Numbered from the stretch's first letter, positions 49,746 through 58,813 are shown. The stretch: 64,000 nucleotides of DNA from Polyangium sp. 15x6 (GCF_029960785.1 NZ_JASBQE010000009.1:124001-188000), one strand, 5' to 3'. Translations and numbers: made by a program. The notes: generated by a model from the letters alone, not told the origin.

Positions 49746-51437
49746 ATGCGAATTTCATCGCGGAAGATGCTCTTCGTTGTTTTCGGTTTGCTCGGCGCAT
49801 CGTCCTTCCTCGCCACGCGCGCCGCGGTGAGCGACGATGCCAGCAAGATCACGAACCCGCCCGCAGGGGCGCCGGTGCTCGAAGGGATGGGATCGCTCCA
49901 CTTTCCCATCACCACCAGCGTCCCCTCCGCCCAGCGTTATTTCAACCAGGGCATGACGCTGGCTTATGCCTTCAACCACGCCGAGGCGGAGCGCTCGTTC
50001 CTCGAAGCCGCGCGCCTCGATCCCGGCTGCGCGATGTGTTTCTGGGGCGCCGCGCTCGTGCTCGGCCCGAACATCAACGCCCCCATGAGTGACGACTCCG
50101 TCCCGCGCGCGTATGCGCACATCCAGCGCGCCCGCGCCCTCGCGACCCCGACCAGCGTCACGCGCCGCGAGTGCGAGCTCATCGAGGCCCTCGCGACCCG
50201 ATACGCGCCCGCCCCCGTGGCCGATCGCCGCCCGCTCGATGTCGCCTATGCCGGGGCCATGAAGAAGGTCGCCAAGCGCCTCCCGGACGACGCGGACATT
50301 CTCGCGCTGTACGCCGAGGCGCTCATGGACCTGAGCCCCTGGAATTACTGGGAGCGCGGGAAGCCGCGGGCGAATACCGAGGAGGTGATGTCCGCGCTGG
50401 AGCGGGCGATGAAGCTCGCTCCGAACCACCCCGGGGCGAACCATTACTACATTCACGTCCTCGAGTCCTCGCCGCACCCCGCGCGCGCGCTCGACGCGGC
50501 CGAGCGGCTCGCGGACCTCGTGCCCGGCGCCGGGCACCTCGTGCACATGCCGTCGCACATCTACCTTCGCCTGGGCCGCTACGAGGACGCCGCGATCGCC
50601 AACAAGCGCGCCATCGTCGCCGACGACAAGTACGCGCCCCTCGCCGACCCCTCGAACATGTACCTGTTCATGTACCGGACGCACAATGTGCACTTCCTGT
50701 GGGCCGCGTTGACGCTCCAGGGGAAGTCCGAGGAGGCGCTGCGCGTGGCGCATTCGATCCCGCGGCGTCTCGGACACGCCGCGCACGGCCGCGCCGGCGC
50801 CATGGCCACGATGATCGAGCATTTCCAGGCCGCACCCCTCTATGCGATGGTTCGTTTCGGCCGGTGGCACGAGATCCTGCACGCGGAAGCGCCGCCCGAG
50901 GATCGCGTCTACACGCGCGGCGTCTACCATTACGCCCAGGCCATTGCGTTCTCCCGGCTCGGCGACGTGAAGGCCGCGGATCGCGAGCTCGCCGCGCTGG
51001 AAAAGGTCGCGGCGGAGCCCTCGCTCCTCGGGACCACGGTGTCCGGCGTGAACTCGCCGAGCGCCGTGCTGGGCGTCGCCCTCGCCGTCACGCGCGGCGA
51101 GCTCGCGGCGGATCGGGGCGATCTCGACACGGCCATCCGCGAGCTCCAATTCGCGGTCGTCCTCGAAGACGAGCTCCGTTACATGGAGCCGCCGGACTGG
51201 CACCACCCGACGCGGCAGATCCTCGGCGCCGTCCTGCTCCGCGCGCAGAGGGCCACGGAGGCCGAGCGTGTCTATCGAGAGGACCTCGAAAACCTGCCGG
51301 AGAACGGGTTTTCGCTCTTCGGCCTCGCCCATGCGCTCGAGCTCCAGGGCAAGGCGTCCGAGGCGGCGAAGGTCCTTCGCCGATTCGAGAAAGCCTTCGC
51401 CCACGCCGACATCCGGCTCGAAGCCTCCCGGTTCTGA
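49746..51437 (+). CDS. Secreted TPR-repeat protein
   Basis: 563 aa from ATG 49746, preceded by GGAGGG about 7 nt upstream. A signal peptide (KMLFVVFGLLGASSFLATRA) is followed by a TPR superhelix. The first repeats read QRYFNQGMTLAYAFNHAEAE and RSFLEAARLDPGCAMCFWGA, a block I know from a conserved family of uncharacterised TPR proteins. ALYAEALMDLSPWNYWERGK and HYYIHVLESSPHPARALDAA follow. No enzymatic motif. The shared start region with the divergent subtilase (153 bp between starts) may link their expression. Confidence 0.75.
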   Translation: MRISSRKMLFVVFGLLGASSFLATRAAVSDDASKITNPPAGAPVLEGMGSLHFPITTSVPSAQRYFNQGMTLAYAFNHAEAERSFLEAARLDPGCAMCFWGAALVLGPNINAPMSDDSVPRAYAHIQRARALATPTSVTRRECELIEALATRYAPAPVADRRPLDVAYAGAMKKVAKRLPDDADILALYAEALMDLSPWNYWERGKPRANTEEVMSALERAMKLAPNHPGANHYYIHVLESSPHPARALDAAERLADLVPGAGHLVHMPSHIYLRLGRYEDAAIANKRAIVADDKYAPLADPSNMYLFMYRTHNVHFLWAALTLQGKSEEALRVAHSIPRRLGHAAHGRAGAMATMIEHFQAAPLYAMVRFGRWHEILHAEAPPEDRVYTRGVYHYAQAIAFSRLGDVKAADRELAALEKVAAEPSLLGTTVSGVNSPSAVLGVALAVTRGELAADRGDLDTAIRELQFAVVLEDELRYMEPPDWHHPTRQILGAVLLRAQRATEAERVYREDLENLPENGFSLFGLAHALELQGKASEAAKVLRRFEKAFAHADIRLEASRF

Positions 51438-51528
51438 GACCTCCTCGTTCCGAGGAGGACACCTCACGTCACGAACTTTTCGATGCTCCAAGCCGGTTCG
51501 GCTATCCTCGCCCGCGAGGAGGCCTTCG

Positions 51529-54138
51529 GTGACGAAAACACGCAAGAAGACGCTCGGATGGATCGCCCTCGGGTTGCTCGGGGCGACCTTTGCTGCCTGC
51601 GGGGGCGAAGACAAACCGATAACGGAAACCCCCCCGACCGTGGTCGATCCGCTGGCCCATTGCCAGTTCGAGACCCCGCCGGAGCGCCCGTCCAAACCGG
51701 CGAATGCTCCCACGGACGTCAAGGCCGGCTACGGCGCCGCCGTCCTGCCCATGCCCATCGGCACGCCCGTGGGCGGCTACGCGTCCCGCACCATCGGCCT
51801 CGGCGGCGCCAAGCCCGTCGACGACCGCCCCCGGCGCTTCGGCAAGAGCCTCGTCCCCACCGTGGGCATCCACGACGCGCCGCGCGCCGAGGCCCTCGCC
51901 CTCGAAGCCGGCGGCGAGCGCGTGGTCATCGTCCGCGTCGACGCGCCGCTCCTCAACGAGAACACGCTCTTCGAGCTCGAATCGAAGGTCGCCCCCGACG
52001 GCTCCATGCGCGGCCGCATCATCATGACCGCCTCGCATAGCCACGCCGCCTGGGCCGGCTACCAGCCGAGCTTCATCCTCATGCCCGGCGTCGATCGCCC
52101 GAAATCCGCGCTCGCCGAGCGCGCCATCGCCGCCATGGCCGACGCCGTCGTTCAAGCGATCGAAGGCCTCGCCCCCGCGAAGATCGGCGTCACGGTCGAG
52201 AAAGACTTCGACCCGAACGACGAGGTCAACCGCGACCGGCGCGGCGAAAACAACATGCTCCCCGGGCCCGACGGCAACGACGCGGGCAAACGCAAGGACC
52301 CGACGCTCTGGGTCCTGCGTGTCGACAAGGCCGACGGCACGCCGCTCGCGGCCCTCGTCGATTTCCCCATCCACGGCACGATCGGCGGCGGCGACAACCC
52401 GCTCGTCTCGACGGACGCCCCCGGCGCCATCGCGCGCGCGCTCAGCGCCGAGCTCGGGTATCCCGTCATGCACGTGCAGGGCGCGGCCGGCGACGTCTCG
52501 CCCGCGGGCCACGATGGCCGCACCTCCTGTCCGGACTCGCTGCGCTGCCTCGACATTCCGCGCCTGGAGACGCTCGGCGCCCGCGCCACCGAGCTCATCG
52601 CGCCCATCATCGGCGGCGTCCAGACCGGCGACAAGGCCGCGCTCGAGATCGTCACGCGGAGCTACTACATCGGCCGCGACGGCGTCGTGAAGCGCCCCGA
52701 CGGCACCGAGCTCCGCTACGCGGCGTACGATCCGAACGTCGTGGAGTACGTGCCCGACGGCGTCCTGCTCGACGAGAATGGCAAGGTCAAGAGCCCCATC
52801 GACGAGTTCAACACCTACGCCGGCGCGGGCCTGTGCGGCGAGCAGAGCGGCACCGGCGCGCTCGCCGGGCTCCCGGGCGCGCTCGGCATGCCGGTCTACG
52901 GCTCGTGCCTCGAAATCGCCAAGGGCGGAGGCATCATCTTCGGCCTCTTCGACGTGAGCGCCGACATGCCCCTGCCGCTCTGCGACTCCGTCCGCACGAC
53001 GGCCGCGGCGCTGCGTATTTCCGGCACGCCGACCGGCGATTACCTCGTCGTCACGGCGCCCGGCGAGCCCGTCGCGCCCTGGGCCGCCTATCTTCGTGGC
53101 CTCTCGCCCGCGGGCCCGGATCGGACGCTGCTCATCGGGTATGCCGACGATCACGTCGGATACATTCTCACGGGCGAGGATTGGCTCGCCGGCGGCTACG
53201 AGCCGAGCATCAACGTCTGGGGCCCGCTCGAAGGCGAGCAGATCCTCGCCGGCGTGCTCGAAGCGGCGAAGCTCGCGTGGACGCCCGAAATCGAGGACCC
53301 CGAAGTCGGCAGCTCGCGCTTCACCGCCTGGAAATACCCCGACGAAGCGCCGATCACGAAGCTCGAGACCACCGATCACGGCACGGCGGCGTCCGTGTCC
53401 CCCGCGCTCTTCTGGCCGGACACGGTGGCCGCGGAGGTCTCTTCGCCGCAGGTCTCGCGAGCCATCGGCGCCGCGCGGTTTGCCTGGTACGGCGGCGATC
53501 CGGCCGTCGACATGCCCGTGGTGTTCATCGAGCGCGAGGCGGCGCTCGGCATGTACCAGCCGCTCACCGACGCGAAGGGCCGCCCCGCCAGCTCGTACGA
53601 GGGCACGATCGTCACGACGTACTCGCCCGATCCGGTGACCGCCGAGGCGCCCGAGCACCACGTCTACACGGCGACATGGCAGGTCGTCCCGCCGGACCTC
53701 TTCTCCGCGCAGAAGCCGATGCTGCCGTTCTCGCTCCCGCTCGGCAAATACCGCTTCCGCGTGAAGGGCAAGGCGCTCGCGGCGTCCGGCGAAACGACCT
53801 ACGAGATCACGAGCCCGTCGTTCGACGTCGTCGCCGCAGAGCTCTCGGCTGCGTCGACCGCGACGCGCGGCGACTCGTCGATCGACCTCGTGGCGAACCT
53901 CGGGACGGCGCCGGGGCTCCGTGCTTTGCGGGTGGGGCCGAGCGATTCGGGCGTGCCGCTGCTCGGCCCGTGGACGGTGACGGTGACGTTCGCGAACAAC
54001 CCGACGAAGACGGTCGAGGTCAATCCCGACGCCGAGGGCAAGGCCAGCGTGCCGCTCACGATGCAGGAGGCGCAGGATGCGCAATCGGTCGAGATTCGCG
54101 ATGTGGCGGGCAATGGCGGGACGCTGACCGTACCTTGA
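51529..54138 (+). CDS. Neutral/alkaline ceramidase-like lipoprotein
   Basis: 869 aa from GTG 51529 with GAGGAGG 6 nt upstream. The signal ends in LGATFAACGGED (lipobox). The N-terminal domain carries conserved ceramidase blocks: VKAGYGAAVLPMPIGTPVGGY, IIMTASHSHAAWAGYQP (zinc His), VDFPIHGTI and MHVQGAAGDVSP. Neutral ceramidases hydrolyse the amide bond of ceramide outside the cell. The rest to residue 869 is beta-rich and partly Ig-like. The stop lies 1 nt from the convergent Lys-rich gene's stop. The product may act on sphingolipids of prey or of the bacterium's own membrane; neither is shown. Confidence 0.8.
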   Translation: MTKTRKKTLGWIALGLLGATFAACGGEDKPITETPPTVVDPLAHCQFETPPERPSKPANAPTDVKAGYGAAVLPMPIGTPVGGYASRTIGLGGAKPVDDRPRRFGKSLVPTVGIHDAPRAEALALEAGGERVVIVRVDAPLLNENTLFELESKVAPDGSMRGRIIMTASHSHAAWAGYQPSFILMPGVDRPKSALAERAIAAMADAVVQAIEGLAPAKIGVTVEKDFDPNDEVNRDRRGENNMLPGPDGNDAGKRKDPTLWVLRVDKADGTPLAALVDFPIHGTIGGGDNPLVSTDAPGAIARALSAELGYPVMHVQGAAGDVSPAGHDGRTSCPDSLRCLDIPRLETLGARATELIAPIIGGVQTGDKAALEIVTRSYYIGRDGVVKRPDGTELRYAAYDPNVVEYVPDGVLLDENGKVKSPIDEFNTYAGAGLCGEQSGTGALAGLPGALGMPVYGSCLEIAKGGGIIFGLFDVSADMPLPLCDSVRTTAAALRISGTPTGDYLVVTAPGEPVAPWAAYLRGLSPAGPDRTLLIGYADDHVGYILTGEDWLAGGYEPSINVWGPLEGEQILAGVLEAAKLAWTPEIEDPEVGSSRFTAWKYPDEAPITKLETTDHGTAASVSPALFWPDTVAAEVSSPQVSRAIGAARFAWYGGDPAVDMPVVFIEREAALGMYQPLTDAKGRPASSYEGTIVTTYSPDPVTAEAPEHHVYTATWQVVPPDLFSAQKPMLPFSLPLGKYRFRVKGKALAASGETTYEITSPSFDVVAAELSAASTATRGDSSIDLVANLGTAPGLRALRVGPSDSGVPLLGPWTVTVTFANNPTKTVEVNPDAEGKASVPLTMQEAQDAQSVEIRDVAGNGGTLTVP

Positions 54139-54139
54139 T

Positions 54140-54607
54140 CTAGCTCGCGCGCTTCTCGCGCCTCTCGCGCTTCTTCCCGTCGCGGCGCGCCTCCTTGCCG
54201 AATTTCTCGCGCGCGTTTTCCTTCAGCTCCTTCGCGAGCTTCTTCACGTCCTTCGCCTCGTCGCGCGTCACCTTGCCGTCCTTGCCGGCCTCCTTCGCGG
54301 CGGCGCGGATCGCGGCGGCGCCGGACTCGAAATCCTTGCGGATCTGGGCCTTCATCGACTCCGGCAGCGGATGCGCGGCGAGGAGCGACTCCATTTGCTC
54401 GCGCGCGTGCTTGATCTTCTCCTCGACCTTCTCGTCGAAGCGGGCCGACTCCATGGGGAACTCGCCCTTGCCGTGCTTCTTCTTGTCGACCTTCTCGACC
54501 CTCGGCGCCTTGCCCTTCTCCTCGGCGGAGGCGGCGAGCGGGGCGGTCGCGAAGACGAAAGCGAGGGCGAACGCGAGGGGGCGGACGATGTTACGAAGGC
54601 TCGACAT
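54140..54607 (-). CDS. Small secreted Lys/Arg-rich helical protein
   Basis: 155 aa with a clear signal peptide (LAFALAFVFATAPLAASA) and AAGGAG-type ribosome binding site upstream (AAGGAG). The mature protein is almost entirely charged helix: VEEKIKHAREQMESLLAAHP, then Lys/Asp/Glu-rich segments ending in RDGKKRERREKRAS. It may bind nucleic acid or membranes, or be a structural helical protein. No family recognised. Single gene, convergent with the ceramidase-like gene. Confidence 0.65.
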   Translation of the reverse strand: MSSLRNIVRPLAFALAFVFATAPLAASAEEKGKAPRVEKVDKKKHGKGEFPMESARFDEKVEEKIKHAREQMESLLAAHPLPESMKAQIRKDFESGAAAIRAAAKEAGKDGKVTRDEAKDVKKLAKELKENAREKFGKEARRDGKKRERREKRAS

Positions 54608-54860
54608 GGCGGGGCTCCTTTACGGGCAATGCCGTGGTTCGAGCGGAGGAAGAGCACGCGGCGTGCCAGGCGCTCAGGCCTCGTGATCCGCGGGTTTCGC
54701 GGGATCTCGGCCTGCGGAGCGAGCGCCGCACCTGCGGAATTCCGCGCCCGCTGCGGCGCATCGCGCGCACCGGGGCGGCTCGGGTACGCTTGCGTAGAAA
54801 GAGCGGATCCACATCGACGACCGGCGCGACGGGCGCCGAGGGAGGCTGGTACGAGATCGA

Positions 54861-55178
54861 TTACTGCTGATCGAGTTGCTCGTAAGGCCAACCGGGCGGC
54901 GGCGGGGCCGTCGTCCAGCGGAAATTGTCCGGCTCGAGGAGCGATTCGAGGTTTTCTCGCCAGAGCTCGAGCATCAACCGATACGTCGACGCCGTCACGA
55001 GGACCTGCATGGCCAAGCGACCCGCCCTCGTGGCTTCATTCGGCCATTTCTGCGAGATGTGCGCGACCACCGTGTATTCGAGCTCGATGATGCGGTCGAC
55101 CAAATCCAGGCGCCGGCGGATCTCCTCCCATCGGACGGCGATGATCTCCTTGTACCCGTCGTGTCCCTCCCTGGTCAT
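54861..55178 (-). CDS. Small protein in a spore-surface-like gene pair
   Basis: 105 aa, no signal peptide, strong ribosome binding site (GGGAGGG) before ATG 55178. Helical core EIRRRLDLVDRIIELEYTVV and LVTASTYRLMLELWRENLES, then a Pro-rich end (APPPPGWPYEQL). No family recognised. It follows the 55256-55639 gene on the same strand after 77 bp, so co-transcription is likely. Its size and context suggest a partner of that protein. Confidence 0.6.
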   Translation of the reverse strand: MTREGHDGYKEIIAVRWEEIRRRLDLVDRIIELEYTVVAHISQKWPNEATRAGRLAMQVLVTASTYRLMLELWRENLESLLEPDNFRWTTAPPPPGWPYEQLDQQ

Positions 55179-55255
55179 CGCGCCCTCCCTTCACGAGGTG
55201 ATGGCGCGCGCCGCGGCCCCCCACCTGGGCAGCCGCGGCGCGCGCCTCGGCTCGT

Positions 55256-55639
55256 TCACGGCTGTCCAGGCGCCGGGGCCGGGGCCGGCTCCGGGGCCGG
55301 GGCCCCACCACCGCCCGGCGCCGTGGCGGCCTCGAAGAAGCGAATCACCCTCCCGGCCTTCATGTGGAGGAGGAGATTCTTGGCGACGACCGCCTCGAGC
55401 GTGTCCCGAACCGACTCGTTGATGTCGAGGACCTGATCCACCGTGGGGTTCGCCGGCGAGGTGGCGCCACCCTCGAGCGTGCCGAGGATCCACTGGATCT
55501 TCTCACCCTCCGCATTGAGGATGTGCGAGAGGCCCATCTCCTCCATCGCGATCGAGATGAGGACGAGGGACGCGACGTCCCGGGGGTTTTGAGCGGGGAG
55601 GGGGGGGAAATCACCCTGTTCGAATTGCGCTCGGCTCAT
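55256..55639 (-). CDS. Small protein resembling Firmicutes spore-surface domain
   Basis: 127 aa. Residues about 23-60 read VASLVLISIAMEEMGLSHIL then NAEGEKIQWILGTL, and later VDQVLDINESVRDTLEAVVA. The motif LIxxSIAxEExGLxHIxNAEGEKxQxxLGTL is one I associate, from memory, with small proteins and leaders of collagen-like proteins on Bacillus and Clostridium spores. A Pro/Ala-rich tail ends it (PAPEPAPAPAPGQP). AGAAGGAAG precedes the ATG. A role on the myxospore or matrix surface is an inference. Confidence 0.65.
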   Translation of the reverse strand: MSRAQFEQGDFPPLPAQNPRDVASLVLISIAMEEMGLSHILNAEGEKIQWILGTLEGGATSPANPTVDQVLDINESVRDTLEAVVAKNLLLHMKAGRVIRFFEAATAPGGGGAPAPEPAPAPAPGQP

Positions 55640-55950
55640 GGTTTTCTTCCTTCTTATTGGTAATGACCCGCGGCGTCCGGCTCCCTATGAGCCGTTTCGT
55701 TTATCGCCGCGGGCACTAACAATGACGAACGAGGCGTCGTTTTCGTGAGCAGAGAATCGACGCTCGCGCGTCGTTTTCCCGGACCGCTATAGGCATCCGA
55801 CACGGACGGACGCGATCGTGTGCCTCGATGATTCCCGTGTCGATTGGCGAATCGATATTGACGGGGCCGCTCCTCCATCGAATCATCGGCAATATTCAAC
55901 TTACCTGCGCGCGCTCGACTGGCGCGTCGCGTCGATTGGGGAGGTTGCTC
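55640..55950. promoter_or_regulatory. AT-richer divergent promoter region
   Basis: No gene is visible between the spore-surface-like gene and the sigma factor. Toward the plus strand, TTGACG (55858-55863) and AATCAT (55881-55886) are 17 bp apart, a plausible sigma70-type promoter about 65 bp before ATG 55951. AT content is clearly above the local average between 55640 and 55780. Confidence 0.4.
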
Positions 55951-56544
55951 ATGGGGGGGGAGAACCAGAGCTTCACGCGTGCCTCTTTTGAAGAGGCGTG
56001 GTCGCAATCCGAGCCGCAGCTCCGAAAGCTCTGCTTTCGCTGGACGGGGAGGGATCCCGAGGCTGCGCGCGACGCGCTCGGCACGGTCGCCGTGCTCGCC
56101 ATGGAGGAGCTCACGCGCAGCAGTGGTGAGATATCGAATGTGCGCGCTTGGCTCACCCGGCTCGCGCGGAACGCTTGCGTCGACATCCACCGGGAGCGCG
56201 CGATCAAAAGGAGGGCGATCGAGCGGCTGACGGTGGAAGGGGCGCTCGAATCGGCGCACGCCGAGTCCCCCGAGGCCGAGCAGATGCGGCGCGAGCTCGA
56301 CGTGCTCGTAAGGAGGGCCATCGACGGCTTGCCGCCCGGACTCGCAGAGACCGCGAAGCTCCGTCTCGTCGAGGAAGAACCTTACGAGGACATCGCAGGC
56401 GAGCTGTCGCTCTCGCCCGAGACCGTACGAAAGCGTATCCAGGACGCGCGAACCCGTTTACGCAACGAGCTCGCGACGCACGTGGAGGAGACGAGGCCCC
56501 GCGGAATCACACGCCAGGTGGAAAGCCGCCTCTCCACACGTTGA
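55951..56544 (+). CDS. ECF-like RNA polymerase sigma factor
   Basis: 197 aa from ATG 55951 (GGGGAGG about 7 nt upstream); a longer frame from 55828 is less likely. Region 2-like FEEAWSQSEPQLRKLCFRWT, ISNVRAWLTRLARNACVDIH, and region 4 LPPGLAETAKLRLVEEEPYE then IAGELSLSPETVRKRIQDAR. It probably directs transcription of a small regulon. It is divergent from the spore-surface-like pair, an attractive target (inference), and lies just before the palindromic repeat. No anti-sigma factor gene is adjacent. Confidence 0.82.
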   Translation: MGGENQSFTRASFEEAWSQSEPQLRKLCFRWTGRDPEAARDALGTVAVLAMEELTRSSGEISNVRAWLTRLARNACVDIHRERAIKRRAIERLTVEGALESAHAESPEAEQMRRELDVLVRRAIDGLPPGLAETAKLRLVEEEPYEDIAGELSLSPETVRKRIQDARTRLRNELATHVEETRPRGITRQVESRLSTR

Positions 56545-56546
56545 TG

Positions 56547-56621
56547 CATACGGCCCGGGCCGGATATGTTTCATACGGCCCGGGCCGGATATGCTTCATA
56601 CGGCCCGGGCCGGATGTGACA
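56547..56621. repeat. Three tandem 25-bp palindromic repeats
   Basis: Units start at 56547, 56572 and 56597, exactly 25 bp apart. Each contains the perfect 12-bp palindrome CGGCCCGGGCCG flanked by CATA on the left and GATATG (GATGTG in the third copy) on the right. The array begins 3 nt after the sigma factor stop and ends about 100 bp before the HTH-citrate synthase gene. It could be an operator for the HTH protein or a transcript-end structure. Confidence 0.85.
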
Positions 56622-56679
56622 TTGTCCGACCCATTTTACCTCGACTCCCGCGCCCAACGCGCCTCGGTTTGGTGATAGC

Positions 56680-56709
56680 TTGGTCGACACTTCTATACAC
56701 TTGTACAAT
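56680..56709 (+). promoter_or_regulatory. Putative promoter of the HTH-citrate synthase gene
   Basis: TTGGTC (56680-56685) and TACAAT (56704-56709) with an 18-bp spacer, just 12 bp before ATG 56721. The -10 overlaps the small palindrome TTGTACAA. If used, the leader would be very short, so the start site may need revision. Confidence 0.3.
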
Positions 56710-56720
56710 CGGGGGGCGTA

Positions 56721-57956
56721 ATGACGACGACCACGCCGGGTCCTGGATTTCTCACGGCGAACGAGGCCGTAGCGTTTCTTTCCGTCAAGCGGGCGACGCT
56801 CTACACCTACGTGAGCCGGGGCCTCTTGCGAAGCGTCCCGTGCCCCGGAGGGCGCGGCAGGTATTACCTGCGCGAGGACGTCGAGCGATTGAAAGCTCGG
56901 AGCGAGGCGCACGCCGGCAGGTCCGGGCCCGATTCCGATGTGGAGCGAAGCTCGTCCCGGACGTTCATCACGCAGATGTCCCCCGAGGGGCCACGTTATC
57001 GAGGGCATGCCGTGGCCGACCTCGTGCGCGAGGGCAACTCGTTCGAGGCCGTGGCCGAGCTCCTCTGGTCCGGGAGGCTCCCCTCGAAGGAGGACCGAGA
57101 CTGGGCGTGGCCCTCATCCGACGAGGAGCGGCGCGACGTCCTTTCGATCCTGCGCCGGGCCTGCGATGCGCTCGTGCTCCTCGCCTTGCCTTCGGCCCCC
57201 CTCGACGTCGTGCGCCTGGGTATCCTCTTCTGGGCGCTCCACCGGCACGGGAACCCCAGCCCGGACCCGCAAGAGAACCTCGTCGAGGCGCGCGCGCTGC
57301 TCTCGCTCGTCGCCGCATTGCCCGCCACCTGCCGTGGCGTCACGCGCGCTCTATCGGCCGCCCGCGCCCCGACCCTCGCCGAGAGCCTCGCCATGGCGTG
57401 GCCATTCTCGGAAGCGGATTCCAGCGCGCCGACGCGCGTGGCGCTGCTCGATCGCGCGCTCTCGCTCGTGGCCGATCATGCCGTTGATCCGCCCGCGCTC
57501 GCCGCGCGCGCCGCCGCGCATGCGGGCGGCAGCCTCGCGGCCTGCGTGCTCGCGGGCGTCGAGGCGCTCTCGGGGGACGAGCACGCCGGGGTATGCACGG
57601 AGCTCGCGAATTGGATCGACGTCCTCGAGACGACGGCGAAGGTCCGGGAATTCGTGGCCGAGCGGCTCGACAGCGGGACCCCGATTCCTGGCTTCGGTCG
57701 TCTCGCCGGCGCGGACCCCCGCACTGCGATCCTGCTCGAGGCCGCTGCATCCTTTGCGCCCGCGGATAGGCGTCTCCAGCGCGCCCTGGATCTCGTCGAA
57801 TTCGCGCGCGGTTACGGGGAGCCCGGCCTCGAAGTGGGGCTCGTGGCCCTCGCCGCGGCGCTCGGATTGCCGCCGGGCGCGCCGGCCGCCATTCTCGCCG
57901 TCGGCCGCGTGGCCGGCCTCGTCGCGCACGTCCTCGAAGCGGAAAACCGCTATTGA
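56721..57956 (+). CDS. HTH (excisionase-type) fused to catalytically altered citrate synthase fold
   Basis: 411 aa. Residues 10-58 form a MerR/excisionase-type HTH (LTANEAVAFLSVKRATLYTY). The rest is a citrate synthase fold: oxaloacetate-binding His253 (ADHAVDPPALAAR) and His288 (SGDEHAG) are kept. The third His of the usual IPGFGH motif is Arg327 (IPGFGR), and the catalytic Asp before the last helices is replaced at Glu371 (LEVGLVALA). It therefore probably cannot make citrate. A metabolite-sensing DNA-binding regulator is more likely (inference). The gene overlaps the convergent SDR gene by 7 bp. The array at 56547 may be its operator. Confidence 0.85.
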   Translation: MTTTTPGPGFLTANEAVAFLSVKRATLYTYVSRGLLRSVPCPGGRGRYYLREDVERLKARSEAHAGRSGPDSDVERSSSRTFITQMSPEGPRYRGHAVADLVREGNSFEAVAELLWSGRLPSKEDRDWAWPSSDEERRDVLSILRRACDALVLLALPSAPLDVVRLGILFWALHRHGNPSPDPQENLVEARALLSLVAALPATCRGVTRALSAARAPTLAESLAMAWPFSEADSSAPTRVALLDRALSLVADHAVDPPALAARAAAHAGGSLAACVLAGVEALSGDEHAGVCTELANWIDVLETTAKVREFVAERLDSGTPIPGFGRLAGADPRTAILLEAAASFAPADRRLQRALDLVEFARGYGEPGLEVGLVALAAALGLPPGAPAAILAVGRVAGLVAHVLEAENRY

Positions 57957-58813
57957 CGCGCGAGCGCCTCGAACCACGGCCGGAGCGGGCGCGTCCCTCG
58001 CGCCTCGGCCACCGAGTCCGTGGTCGTGACGGCCGCGACGAACTCGAGCATGTCGGACAGGCGCGGGTGCGGTAGGCGCAGGGTGGCGCTCCAGAACCGG
58101 AACACGCCGGGCGGCACGTGCATGATCCGCGGCTTCTTGCCCACGACGTCGAACGCGAGCCGCATGATCTCCTCGCGGGTCAGGACCTCCGGGCCGCCCA
58201 CCGCGACGAACTCCGGACCTTCCTCGACGACGGAGACCATCGCCTCGGCGACGCAGATCGGGTGCACCGGATTGGCCTTCGCCGTCCCGTCGCCAGCGAC
58301 GGACCCGAATCCCATGCGGGCCATGTCGATCAGATCGCCGAGCGCCGAATAAATACCGGTTGGCCGGACGAACGAGCACGAGAGGCCCGAGGCGCGCAGC
58401 AAGTCCTCCGTCTCGACGTGCGCCCGGATGTACCGCGTGTGATCGTATCCGGGCCCGGGGTGCGCGGAGAGATAGACGAAACGTTTGGCCGAGGCGCGAA
58501 GCGAAGCTTCGAGGAGGTTTTCGTGGGCTGTGACGTCCACGTCGCGGAAGGAGCGACGCTCGTGCATCCCCAGCGCCACGTTCGCGCCGAGGCAAGACAC
58601 GACGACGTCGATCCCCGCGAGCGCCTCGCCGAGCGAATCCGCGCGCGTCGCGTCCCCGAGGACGACCTCGCTCGCGAGCGGGCGGATTTTCTCGGCGTTC
58701 TTCGCGCTCCGGGAGAACGTTCGCACGAAATGGCCACGCTCGCGGAGGAGCCGCAGCACCTCGGAGCCGACGGCGCCGGTCGCGCCGGCGAGGAGAACAC
58801 GCGGTTGACTCAT
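57950..58813 (-). CDS. Atypical short-chain dehydrogenase (NAD(P)-binding, NmrA-like)
   Basis: 287 aa. N-terminal NAD(P) motif VLLAGATGAVGSEVLRLLRE, FVYLSAHPGPGYDHTRYIRA (atypical active-site region) and VRPTGIYSALGDLIDMARMG. This fits atypical/extended SDRs of the NmrA or NAD-dependent epimerase group, which often bind NADP without classical Tyr-x3-Lys catalysis. No membrane segment. It ends convergently, 7 bp into the HTH-citrate synthase gene. Substrate unknown. Confidence 0.8.
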   Translation of the reverse strand: MSQPRVLLAGATGAVGSEVLRLLRERGHFVRTFSRSAKNAEKIRPLASEVVLGDATRADSLGEALAGIDVVVSCLGANVALGMHERRSFRDVDVTAHENLLEASLRASAKRFVYLSAHPGPGYDHTRYIRAHVETEDLLRASGLSCSFVRPTGIYSALGDLIDMARMGFGSVAGDGTAKANPVHPICVAEAMVSVVEEGPEFVAVGGPEVLTREEIMRLAFDVVGKKPRIMHVPPGVFRFWSATLRLPHPRLSDMLEFVAAVTTTDSVAEARGTRPLRPWFEALARQ

